From: Nocardioides sp.
GTDB lineage: Bacteria; Actinomycetota; Actinomycetes; Propionibacteriales; Nocardioidaceae
Direction of reading: 5' to 3'
NCBI GenBank assembly: GCA_030452025.1
Contig: JAKDNC010000024.1
Location: 1 to 15,428, forward strand
DNA length: 15,428 bases
Shown: positions 7,454 through 14,022 of the stretch, in pieces
How positions within the stretch are numbered: the stretch's first letter is position 1
Layout: each line of letters starts with the position of its first letter
Translations under genes and position numbers: made by a program
The notes under the pieces: generated by a model
What the model was told of the DNA's origin: nothing
Database searches by the model: none
The model's input: the letters and a program-made list of their open reading frames with translations, nothing else

Positions 7454-7481
7454 CTTTCAGTGAACATCCGTGCACTGAAAG
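7454..7481. promoter_or_regulatory. Inverted-repeat operator for the divergent TetR regulator
   Basis: CTTTCAGTG (7454-7462) and CACTGAAAG (7473-7481) are perfect 9-bp inverted arms around a 10-base centre. The inner 18 bp (7459-7476) read AGTGAAC-ATCC-GTGCACT, a near-palindrome with one mismatch, which is a size and form common for TetR-family operators. It begins right at the end of the predicted -10 region of the reductase-desaturase operon, so bound repressor would block initiation. A further AGTGAAC heptamer occurs on the opposite strand at 7548-7554, ahead of the TetR gene. Confidence 0.6.
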
Positions 7482-7510
7482 ACTAGCGATCTCCTCCCCA
7501 ACCCCGTCAA
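7480..7510 (-). promoter_or_regulatory. Candidate promoter of the reductase-desaturase operon
   Basis: On the minus strand TTGACG (7510-7505) is a good -35 hexamer. Seventeen bases later comes GCTAGT (7487-7482), or with 19-base spacing TAGTCT (7485-7480), as -10 candidates. Transcription would start inside the inverted repeat and give a leader of roughly 30 bases before the start at 7445. The -35 match is clear; the -10 is only fair. Confidence 0.45.
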
Positions 7511-7584
7511 GAGGAGAAGATGTGACGGTGCCAACACGCAATCACCTGTTCACTCAACATTCGCGACCTGCGTCGCCTGACCGA

Positions 7585-7599
7585 TACACTTCCCTCGTG
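7585..7599 (+). promoter_or_regulatory. Leaderless -10 and start of the TetR gene
   Basis: TACACT (7585-7590) is followed by six bases and GTG at 7597, the TANNNT-N6-RTG arrangement typical of leaderless actinobacterial genes. No clear -35 hexamer was found. It supports the 7597 start of the regulator over an upstream GTG at 7522 with GAGGAG before it. Confidence 0.45.
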
Positions 7600-8244
7600 G
7601 CACAGAAGGACGAGGCCCCGGGGGAGTCCCGCCGGGAACGCAAGGAACGCACCCGCAGGGCGATCCTCGACGCAGCACTGGACCAGCTCGCCGACACCGG
7701 ATTCGGCTCCCTCTCACTGCGCCAGCTGACCCGATCTGCCGGCATCGTGCCGACCGCGTTCTACCGCCACTTCGCCACGCTCGACGAGCTTGGCCTGGCC
7801 CTGGTCGACGAGTCGTTCGAGACCCTGCGCGGCCTGATCCGCGAGGTGCGCCAGGGCGATCCTGCCCCCGAGACGTTGATCGACCGCTCGGTCGACGTCC
7901 TGTCCGGGCAGCTCGACACCCACAGCGCGCACTTCCGCTTCATCAGCCGAGAGCGGCAAGGTGGCGTGCCCGCCCTCCGCGACGCAGTCAGGCACGAGCT
8001 CTCACTCTTCGAGCGTGAGCTGGCCACGGACCTGGCCCGGATGCCCGGACTCGAGAAGTGGGGCGCCGCCGACCTCCATGTCCTGGCCAGCCTCTTCGTC
8101 GACCTGATGGTCGGCGCCGCGGGCGAGATGGTCAGCCCCTCGACCGATCATCCTGCAACGCGACGCGAGATCGAGCAGAACCTGCGCAACCAGGCCCGGA
8201 TGGTCGTGGTCGGCGCCACCGGTTGGACCCCCCTCGGCTCCTGA
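7597..8244 (+). CDS. TetR-family transcriptional regulator (DesT/FabR-like)
   Basis: A 215-residue TetR repressor. The N-terminal HTH covers about 18-62: RRAILDAALDQLADTGFGSL, then LRQLTRSAGIVPTAFYRHFA, with the recognition helix at AGIVPTAFYRHF. The helical C-terminal domain would bind the effector. The start is set at GTG 7597, where codon use turns strongly GC3-rich. A GTG at 7522 has a good GAGGAG but would add 25 residues of low-GC3, low-structure sequence. The gene is divergent from the reductase-desaturase operon with an inverted repeat between them, so it most likely represses that operon in response to fatty acyl-CoA or unsaturation, as TetR-type DesT does in Pseudomonas. The ligand is inferred, not seen. 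It ends convergently, 6 bp from the LigD polymerase gene. Confidence 0.9.
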   Translation: MAQKDEAPGESRRERKERTRRAILDAALDQLADTGFGSLSLRQLTRSAGIVPTAFYRHFATLDELGLALVDESFETLRGLIREVRQGDPAPETLIDRSVDVLSGQLDTHSAHFRFISRERQGGVPALRDAVRHELSLFERELATDLARMPGLEKWGAADLHVLASLFVDLMVGAAGEMVSPSTDHPATRREIEQNLRNQARMVVVGATGWTPLGS

Positions 8245-8250
8245 CCGGCC

Positions 8251-9150
8251 TCACTCAAGGTCAAACAGGTCGCCGGACTCCGACACCCGCTCCAAAACTT
8301 CCTCGAAGCGGAACTGCTCCAGGCCCAGCGGATCCCCGGCCCCCTCCTCCACCTCGGCCCAGGTCACCGGCGTCGCCACCCACGGCTTCTCCCGCCCCCG
8401 CAGGGAGTACGGCGACACGGTGGTCTTGGAGCCAGCGTTCTGGGACCAGTCGAGGAAGACCTTCCCCGACCGCCTGGCCTTCGTCATTGTCGCGGTGACC
8501 AGCTTCGGGCTCTCGGCCTGCAACTCCTCGGCCACCTCCTTGGCCAGCGCGGTCACCTCGTCGGAGTCGAGGTCGCCCGACAGTGCGGCGTACAGGTGCA
8601 ACCCCTTGCTGCCACTGGTCACCGGCGAGCTCTCGAGCCCCCGCTCGGCCAGCTTCTCCCGGACCAGGAGCGCGGTCTCGCAGCATTCCGGCAGACCTGC
8701 CGGATCGCCGGGGTCGAGGTCGATCACCAGCCGGTTCGGCTTCCTCGGCCGGCCCGCCCGGGTCACCGTCCCCTGGTGCACGTGCAGCTCGAGGCTGGCC
8801 AGGTTGACCAGGTAGGCCAGTGAGGCGACCCCGTCGATGACCGGGAAGACGAGCTCGTCGCCGTTGCGGGAGGCGCCCCTGGACCCGGTGGTCGGGACGC
8901 TGGCGGTCCGCAGCCACGAGGGTGCCCCGGCGGGCACGTTCTTCTCGAAGAACGAGTTGCCCTGCACCCCGTGTGGCCAGCGGATCCTGGTCACCGCGCG
9001 GTCCGCCACGTGCGGCAACAGGACCGACGCGATCTGGACGTAGTAGTTGAGCACCTCCCCCTTGGTGGTGCCGGTGACCGGGTAGAGCACCTTGTCGAGG
9101 TTGCTGATCTTGAGGGTGTGCCCCTCGATCTCGGCGCGCATCTCGGTCAT
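8251..9150 (-). CDS. ligD-pol: LigD-type polymerase domain protein (NHEJ)
   Basis: A 299-residue stand-alone primase-polymerase of the archaeo-eukaryotic primase superfamily, as found in bacterial LigD; it fills and extends ends during Ku-dependent break repair. Visible motifs are NLDKVLYP (17-24), FFEKN (67-71), NLASLELHV (116-124), DLDPGD with Asp144 and Asp146 (metal ligands), SGSKGLHLYA (179-188) and VFLDWSQN with Asp234 (third carboxylate), then SPYSLR. The 90-residue spacing of the first and last carboxylates fits the family. Length is that of the polymerase domain alone; there is no ligase or phosphoesterase part. The ATG at 9150 comes 4 bp after the upstream gene's stop, so it is cotranscribed with the transpeptidase-like gene and the ligase gene. 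Confidence 0.95.
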   Translation of the reverse strand: MTEMRAEIEGHTLKISNLDKVLYPVTGTTKGEVLNYYVQIASVLLPHVADRAVTRIRWPHGVQGNSFFEKNVPAGAPSWLRTASVPTTGSRGASRNGDELVFPVIDGVASLAYLVNLASLELHVHQGTVTRAGRPRKPNRLVIDLDPGDPAGLPECCETALLVREKLAERGLESSPVTSGSKGLHLYAALSGDLDSDEVTALAKEVAEELQAESPKLVTATMTKARRSGKVFLDWSQNAGSKTTVSPYSLRGREKPWVATPVTWAEVEEGAGDPLGLEQFRFEEVLERVSESGDLFDLE

Positions 9151-9154
9151 GGCC

Positions 9155-9772
9155 TCACCGGCCGATGGCGATCAACGGCCGGTCCTCGGCGACGAGCTCG
9201 CTCATCAGCGACTTCATGAAGTCCCGTGGCACTGCCACACAGCCGCCCGTGCCGCGCTCCCCCTCGACGTGGAGGAAGATCGCGAAGCCGCGCTTGCGGA
9301 CCTGCTCGTCGTAGTTGAAGTCGATGACCATCGCGTACTCATACGCCACCGCATAGTCGGCCAGCCGCTCGGAGGCGTTGGGCTGCTCTTCGCCGAGGCG
9401 GGTCCGGAACCCGCCCTCGCGTTTGCTCCGCCAACGGTTGTAGTGAGGCGAGGAGTTGTCGCCCACCCAGTAGTCACCGGGACCGATGCGGCGGTATCCG
9501 AGCTTCCAGGCACGACGCCGTCGATGAGTGCCGAAGCTGTGCAACAGCCGATAGGTTCCGGTCGGTGTCGCCATCGTGCGTTCGAGGCGCTGCGTCGGGT
9601 GCGCGAGACCGCCCATCCCGATCCGTCCGTCGGTCTCCGACCTGGCCAACCAGGTCTCGCCGTCGAGGACCCACAGCGTGACGTGCGCGTGGTACTCCCG
9701 GGTCTGGCGAACGGTCAGCAGCTTGCGGGCGCCTGGCCGCAGCTCCACCTCGATGCCATCGAGCACTGTCAC
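9155..9772 (-). CDS. L,D-transpeptidase (YkuD-fold) family protein, no signal peptide
   Basis: A 205-residue protein with the YkuD/ErfK catalytic fold. The N-terminal half has TLWVLDG and ATPTGTYRLLHSFG; later come YWVGDNSSPHYNRW, YEYAMVIDFNYDE and the active-site segment IFLHVEGERGTGGCVAVPRD with His168 and Cys178. Family members normally cross-link peptidoglycan outside the membrane by forming 3-3 links. Here the sequence starts MTVLDGIEVELRPGARK, with no signal peptide, lipobox or membrane anchor, so the product should stay in the cytoplasm unless the start is misjudged; its GTG overlaps the ligase stop (GTGA, 9769-9772). It sits between the two LigD-type genes in a tight operon. It may be a passenger gene, or a transpeptidase-fold protein with another function. 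Confidence 0.85.
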   Translation of the reverse strand: MTVLDGIEVELRPGARKLLTVRQTREYHAHVTLWVLDGETWLARSETDGRIGMGGLAHPTQRLERTMATPTGTYRLLHSFGTHRRRRAWKLGYRRIGPGDYWVGDNSSPHYNRWRSKREGGFRTRLGEEQPNASERLADYAVAYEYAMVIDFNYDEQVRKRGFAIFLHVEGERGTGGCVAVPRDFMKSLMSELVAEDRPLIAIGR

Positions 9773-10734
9773 GTCTGTTCCCTTCCCATCAGGTCTTCCG
9801 GCTCCAGATCATCGCGCACACCTTGGAAGGACGGTTGCCGCAGCCTCCCCTTCGCGCCGCCGAGCGACTCCACGTCGATCACCACACGGGGGCTCACCCA
9901 CCGGGTTCCCGCAGCATCGACGCGCGGGACCGCATCGGCGAACGGGCTGTTCGCGATGGTCAGCGGCTCGAGGAGCGCCATCAGCATCGGCCCCACCTTT
10001 CCGGAGATCCCGCTGCCGACCCGCCCCCGATAGATCAAGCCGTCGGTGGTGGGCTCCCCCACCAGAACGGCACCCAGCCGGTGCGCGGAGCCGACCTCGG
10101 GCCGCCACCCGCCGATCACCCACGAGGTGCGGGCCCGGTGGGCGAACTTGAGCCAGTGCGGACTGCGAGCTCCGGGCTGGTAGCGCGAGGAGAGCCGCTT
10201 GCTGACGATCCCCTCGAGTCGCTGCTGCCGGGTCGCATCGAGGAGCATGGCCCCGTCGTCGTACACCTCCGGGACCTGCCAGGACACGTCCCCCAGCCCC
10301 AGGGAGGTCAGCACGGCGCGACGCTCCGAGAGCGGCTCACGGGTCAGGTCACGCTCGTCGAGCCGGAGGATGTCGAAGATCAGGTACGTCGCCGGCCGGG
10401 CCTCGGCCAGTCGCGCCACCCGGCGTGCGTCACGGACGTGCATTCGCTCGGCCAGCGCGCTGAAGCTGGGCCGGCCCTCGTCGAGGGTGATCACCTCACC
10501 GTCGAGGAGCAGGTCGTGACCGGCCGGCCCGGTCACCCCGACCAGCCCCGCCAGCTCAGGCCAGGCCGCGGTGACCACGTTCTCGTTGCGGCTGGTCAGC
10601 CGGATCCCGTCGCCACCGACATCGGCCAGGAGCCGCATGCCGTCCCACTTCACCTCGTGCACCCAGCCATCCCCGGTGGGAACCTGGGTGCCGCGGGTGG
10701 CCAGCATCGGACGCATCGGGCCATCTTGTCGCAT
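9769..10734 (-). CDS. ligD-lig: ATP-dependent DNA ligase, LigD ligase-domain type (NHEJ)
   Basis: A 321-residue ATP-dependent ligase that seals broken ends after AMP transfer to a lysine. Motif I is EVKWDGMR with nucleophile Lys29; SRNEN (48-52), LLDGE (77-81), YLIFDILRLD (117-126) and EGIVSKRLSSRYQPG (174-188) follow in order, then motif V at HWLKFAHR (193-200). The OB-fold part (VIGGWR to about 310) ends with the GRLRQPSFQGVR stretch typical of LigD. In motif V the second lysine of the usual K-x-K appears as Ala198 (KFA), which is odd. The start is taken as ATG 10734 with GGGA upstream; ATG 10716 is possible, and the longer frame to 10965 is Arg-rich and runs into the divergent gene. It is first in the operon with the transpeptidase-like and polymerase genes. 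Confidence 0.93.
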   Translation of the reverse strand: MRQDGPMRPMLATRGTQVPTGDGWVHEVKWDGMRLLADVGGDGIRLTSRNENVVTAAWPELAGLVGVTGPAGHDLLLDGEVITLDEGRPSFSALAERMHVRDARRVARLAEARPATYLIFDILRLDERDLTREPLSERRAVLTSLGLGDVSWQVPEVYDDGAMLLDATRQQRLEGIVSKRLSSRYQPGARSPHWLKFAHRARTSWVIGGWRPEVGSAHRLGAVLVGEPTTDGLIYRGRVGSGISGKVGPMLMALLEPLTIANSPFADAVPRVDAAGTRWVSPRVVIDVESLGGAKGRLRQPSFQGVRDDLEPEDLMGREQT

Positions 10735-10778
10735 CCGTCCCGCATATTCTCGCCCGCGCGCGCACGACCTGGGCGACA

Positions 10779-12083
10779 ATGCGCTGCATGACCGATCCCA
10801 TCGCCGTGATCGGCGCCGGCCCTTCGGGGCTGGCAGCCGCACGGAACCTGCAGAAGCGGAACATCCCCTGGCAGGGCTTCGAACTCTCCGACGACGTCGG
10901 TGGCCTGTGGAACATCGACGGTCCACGCAGCACCGTCTATGAGTCGGCACACCTGATCTCCTCACGTACCACCACCGAGTTCACCGAATTCCCGATGCAG
11001 GACGCGGTCGCGGACTACCCATCGCACCGGGAGCTGCTGGCATATTTCCGGGACTTCGCCGACACCTTCGACCTGCGCTCGGGTTACTCCTTCGACACCG
11101 AAGTCACCCGGATCGCGCCGAACCCCGAGGGCTGGGAAGTCACCGCTCAGGGCCCTTCGGGGTCACGCACGACCCAGCATCGGGGCGTGGTGATCGCGAC
11201 GGGAACGCTCAGCGAGCCGTCGTACCCGTCGCTCGGCGGCTCGTTCGACGCAGAGATCATCCACACTGCCGACTACAAGCGGGCCCGGGTCTTCGCCGGC
11301 AAGCGGGTGCTGGTCGTCGGCGCGGGCAACTCCGGCTGCGACATCGCCGTCGACGCGGTGCACCACGCGGACTCGGTCGACCTGAGTGTGCGCAGGGGCT
11401 ACCACTTCGTCCCGAAGTATGTCTTCGGCAAGCCGTCGGACACGCTCAACCAGGGGCGCCCCCTCCCCCCGCGGATCAAGCAGTTCGTCGACAAGCGCGT
11501 CCTTCGGATGTTCACCGGCGACCCCACGCGGTTCGGCTTCCCTGAGCCCGACCACAAGATCTACGAGTCGCACCCGATCGTGAACTCGCTGGTCCTGCAC
11601 CACCTCGGTCACGGCGACATCACCGTCCGTCCGGACATCGATCGCCTCGACGGCAGTGGGGTCCGCTTCGTCGACGGATCACGGCACGACTACGACCTGA
11701 TCGTGCTGGCCACCGGCTACCGGCTGCACTACCCGTTCGTCGATCCCCGGCTGCTGCACTGGACGGGCGCGGCACCCGATCTGCACCTCAACATCTTCTC
11801 CCCCGCCAACCGGAACCTGTTCATGCTCGGCATGATCGAGGCCTCCGGGATCGGGTGGCAGGGCCGATACGAGCAGGCCGAGCTCGTCGCCGCCTACCTC
11901 TCCGCCCGCGACGCGAGCCCCGGTCGGGCCGCCGCCTTCGAGCGGCAGGTCGACGGTCCCCGCCCCGACCTGTCCGGCGGCTACCACTACCTCGGCCTGG
12001 ACCGGATGGCCTACTACGTCAACAAAGACGCCTACCGCTCCGCGGTCCGAGCCGCGATCGAGGACCTGGACGGTGCGCGATGA
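10779..12083 (+). CDS. Flavin-containing monooxygenase (FMO-like)
   Basis: A 434-residue class B flavoprotein monooxygenase; such enzymes use NADPH, FAD and O2 for N/S-oxygenation or Baeyer-Villiger reactions. It has IGAGPSG (11-17) for FAD, VVGAGNSG (179-186) for NADPH, and the near-consensus FMO fingerprint FDAEIIHTADY (156-166; His162 kept, the usual Gly replaced by Ala158). LATGY (310-314) is the late FMO motif. An ATG at 10788 (MTDPIAVIG) may be the true start, as neither has a good Shine-Dalgarno. It is divergent from the ligase gene with only 44 bp between starts, and its stop overlaps the start of the BASS transporter gene by 4 bp (ATGA). The substrate is unknown. Confidence 0.93.
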   Translation: MRCMTDPIAVIGAGPSGLAAARNLQKRNIPWQGFELSDDVGGLWNIDGPRSTVYESAHLISSRTTTEFTEFPMQDAVADYPSHRELLAYFRDFADTFDLRSGYSFDTEVTRIAPNPEGWEVTAQGPSGSRTTQHRGVVIATGTLSEPSYPSLGGSFDAEIIHTADYKRARVFAGKRVLVVGAGNSGCDIAVDAVHHADSVDLSVRRGYHFVPKYVFGKPSDTLNQGRPLPPRIKQFVDKRVLRMFTGDPTRFGFPEPDHKIYESHPIVNSLVLHHLGHGDITVRPDIDRLDGSGVRFVDGSRHDYDLIVLATGYRLHYPFVDPRLLHWTGAAPDLHLNIFSPANRNLFMLGMIEASGIGWQGRYEQAELVAAYLSARDASPGRAAAFERQVDGPRPDLSGGYHYLGLDRMAYYVNKDAYRSAVRAAIEDLDGAR

Positions 12084-13015
12084 TCCCGCTGACCGCCGAC
12101 GTGGACAACATCCGGATCGCCTTCGACGAGGGATCCCTGACCACGTTGAAGATCGTGATCGCCGCGATCCTCTTCGGGATCGCGCTCGACACCCGGGTCA
12201 CAGACTTCGTCGCCGCGATCCGGCGTCCCGGGACGATCGCGATCGGGGTGCTCGCGCAGTTCCTGGTGCTGCCGGCGATCACCTTCGTGCTGACCCTCGC
12301 CCTGGACCTGCGCGGCTCCGTGGCTCTGGGCCTGATCCTCGTCGCCTGCTGCCCACCGGGAAATGTCTCGAACATCCTCACCCACCGGGCCGGTGGGGAC
12401 GTCGCCCTCTCCGTCTCGATGACCGCCGTCGGCAACGTGCTCGCGATCTTCCTGATGCCGCTCAACGTCGCCTTCTGGGGTGGGCTGCACCCGAGCGGGA
12501 AGCGGCTGCTGGAGGACATAGAGCTCAGCGCCGCCGACATGCTGCTCGAGGTCGGCACGGTGATCGGCATCCCGTTCGTGGTGGGTGTCGCGATCGCCCA
12601 CTGGTGGCCGAGGGCCGCCACCCGGGCACACCGGGTGGTGGGCCCGATCTCCTTCCTCGCACTGGCCGGAATCATCGTGATCGGGGTCAGCAACAACTGG
12701 GACATCTTCATCACCTACATCGGCATCGTGCTGCTCGCGGTCTTCCTGCACGACGCCCTGGCGCTGCTGCTGGGCTACGGGATCGGACGAGCCACCCGCC
12801 TGCCCGCAGCCAGCACCCGGGCAATGACCTTCGAGGTGGGCATCCGCAACGCCGGACTCGGCCTGCTGCTGGTCTTCACCTACTTCGACGGGCTCGGCGG
12901 AATGGCCCTGGTCGCAGCCTGGTGGGGGATCTGGGACATCATCGCCGGACTGTGCGTGGCGACGTGGTGGCGACGCCGGAGCACCGACAATCTGGAGCGG
13001 GCGACGACATGTTGA
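12080..13015 (+). CDS. Bile acid:sodium symporter (BASS) family transporter
   Basis: A 311-residue membrane protein with about nine to ten hydrophobic segments. Family marks are CCPPGNVSNILTHRAGGDVA (90-109), the unwound crossover region that binds Na+ and substrate, and FEVGIRNAGLGL (251-262), the second crossover (ExG-x-RN). BASS proteins carry organic anions such as bile acids, pyruvate or pantoate with Na+, so the cargo here is unknown. The start ATG at 12080 overlaps the FMO stop in ATGA, implying coupled translation. The 3' end overlaps the next gene by 7 bp. Its context suggests uptake of the compound handled by the FMO and the epimerase-like enzyme. The longer reading upstream of 12080 is an artefact inside the FMO gene. 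Confidence 0.92.
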   Translation: MIPLTADVDNIRIAFDEGSLTTLKIVIAAILFGIALDTRVTDFVAAIRRPGTIAIGVLAQFLVLPAITFVLTLALDLRGSVALGLILVACCPPGNVSNILTHRAGGDVALSVSMTAVGNVLAIFLMPLNVAFWGGLHPSGKRLLEDIELSAADMLLEVGTVIGIPFVVGVAIAHWWPRAATRAHRVVGPISFLALAGIIVIGVSNNWDIFITYIGIVLLAVFLHDALALLLGYGIGRATRLPAASTRAMTFEVGIRNAGLGLLLVFTYFDGLGGMALVAAWWGIWDIIAGLCVATWWRRRSTDNLERATTC

Positions 13016-13962
13016 TCCTGGTCACCGGCGGCAACGGCTTCCTCGGATCATCTGTGGTTGACGGGCTCGCTGCCTCGGGCCACGAGGTGGTCAGTGCCGA
13101 CCTGACCGTCAGCGCCCCACGAGCCGAGCAGCAGTGCGTGACCTCGGTCGTCATGGACGTGACCGACGCAGAGCTGGTCGACCGAGTCATCGGCGAGCAC
13201 CGCCCGGATTGCGTCGTGCACCTCGCGTCGGTCGTGACGCCCGGGAAGGACTCCTCGCGCGGCCTGGAGTACGCCGTCGACGTGGACGGAAGTCGTCACG
13301 TGTTCGAGGCGTGCCTGCGACACGACGTACGCCGGGTCGTGGTCTCCTCGAGCGGCGCTGCCTACGGATACCACCGGGACAACCCCGCACGGCTCACCGA
13401 GGACGACCCGGTCCGCGGCAACCGGGAGTTCGCCTACAGCCACCACAAGCGGCGGGTCGAGGAGATGCTCGCCGAGCTGCGTGACACCGAGCCGGGACTC
13501 GAACAGGTGGTGTTGCGGATCGGCACGATCCTCGGCGAACGGGTGGACAACCAGATCACCGCACTCTTCGAACGCAAGCGCCTGCTGAAGATCCGCGGTG
13601 CTGACTCCCCCTTCGTGTTCATCTGGGACACCGACGTCGTGGCGATCATCGAGCAGGCAGTCACCGGATCTGTCACGGGAGTCTTCAACGTGGCAGGGGA
13701 CGGCGCACTGACCATCGACGAGATCGCCCGGTTGCTCCACAAGTCGACCCTCGCAGTCCCAGAGCCGCTGCTGCGCGGGGCGCTCGCGGTCGGCTCCCGG
13801 CTCGGCCTCACGGCGTACGGCCCGGAGCAGACGAAATTCCTCCAGTTCCGTCCCGTGCTGGCCAACGACCGACTCAAGGAGGTCTTCGGGTTCGCCCCCA
13901 CCCACACCAGCCGGCAGGCCTTCGAAGCGTGGTGCGCCAGCGCCGGAGCGCGGCGAGGGTGA
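13009..13962 (+). CDS. NAD-dependent epimerase/dehydratase (extended SDR)
   Basis: A 317-residue extended short-chain dehydrogenase/reductase acting on a sugar nucleotide or a small hydroxy compound. It has TGGNGFLG (6-13) for NAD(P), Asp31 at the end of beta-2 (favours NAD), HLASVVTPG (71-79), SSSGAAYG (113-120) and the catalytic YSHHK (Tyr143, Lys147). The C-terminal substrate part (about 160-317) ends AFEAWCASAGARRG. The start is ATG 13009, where GGAGCGG lies just upstream; the longer frame beginning at 12073 is a shadow inside the transporter gene. It overlaps the transporter stop by 7 bp and is the last gene of the FMO-BASS operon. The substrate is unknown. Confidence 0.92.
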   Translation: MLILVTGGNGFLGSSVVDGLAASGHEVVSADLTVSAPRAEQQCVTSVVMDVTDAELVDRVIGEHRPDCVVHLASVVTPGKDSSRGLEYAVDVDGSRHVFEACLRHDVRRVVVSSSGAAYGYHRDNPARLTEDDPVRGNREFAYSHHKRRVEEMLAELRDTEPGLEQVVLRIGTILGERVDNQITALFERKRLLKIRGADSPFVFIWDTDVVAIIEQAVTGSVTGVFNVAGDGALTIDEIARLLHKSTLAVPEPLLRGALAVGSRLGLTAYGPEQTKFLQFRPVLANDRLKEVFGFAPTHTSRQAFEAWCASAGARRG

Positions 13963-14022
13963 CGACCGCCCGTCTCGTGGTCCATCCTTGAGGCACTGTT
14001 CCGTCGAGAGTGAGGCTTCCCC

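Noticed and set aside
7446..7541. N-terminal extension of the reductase to 7541
   Set aside because: It would cross the promoter and operator; ATG 7445 has a well-placed AAGGAA, and homology to the reductase family starts after it.
12073..13008. Plus-strand extension of the epimerase frame through the transporter gene
   Set aside because: The upstream part is an Arg/Asp/Pro-rich shadow of the BASS gene; SDR homology begins exactly at ATG 13009.
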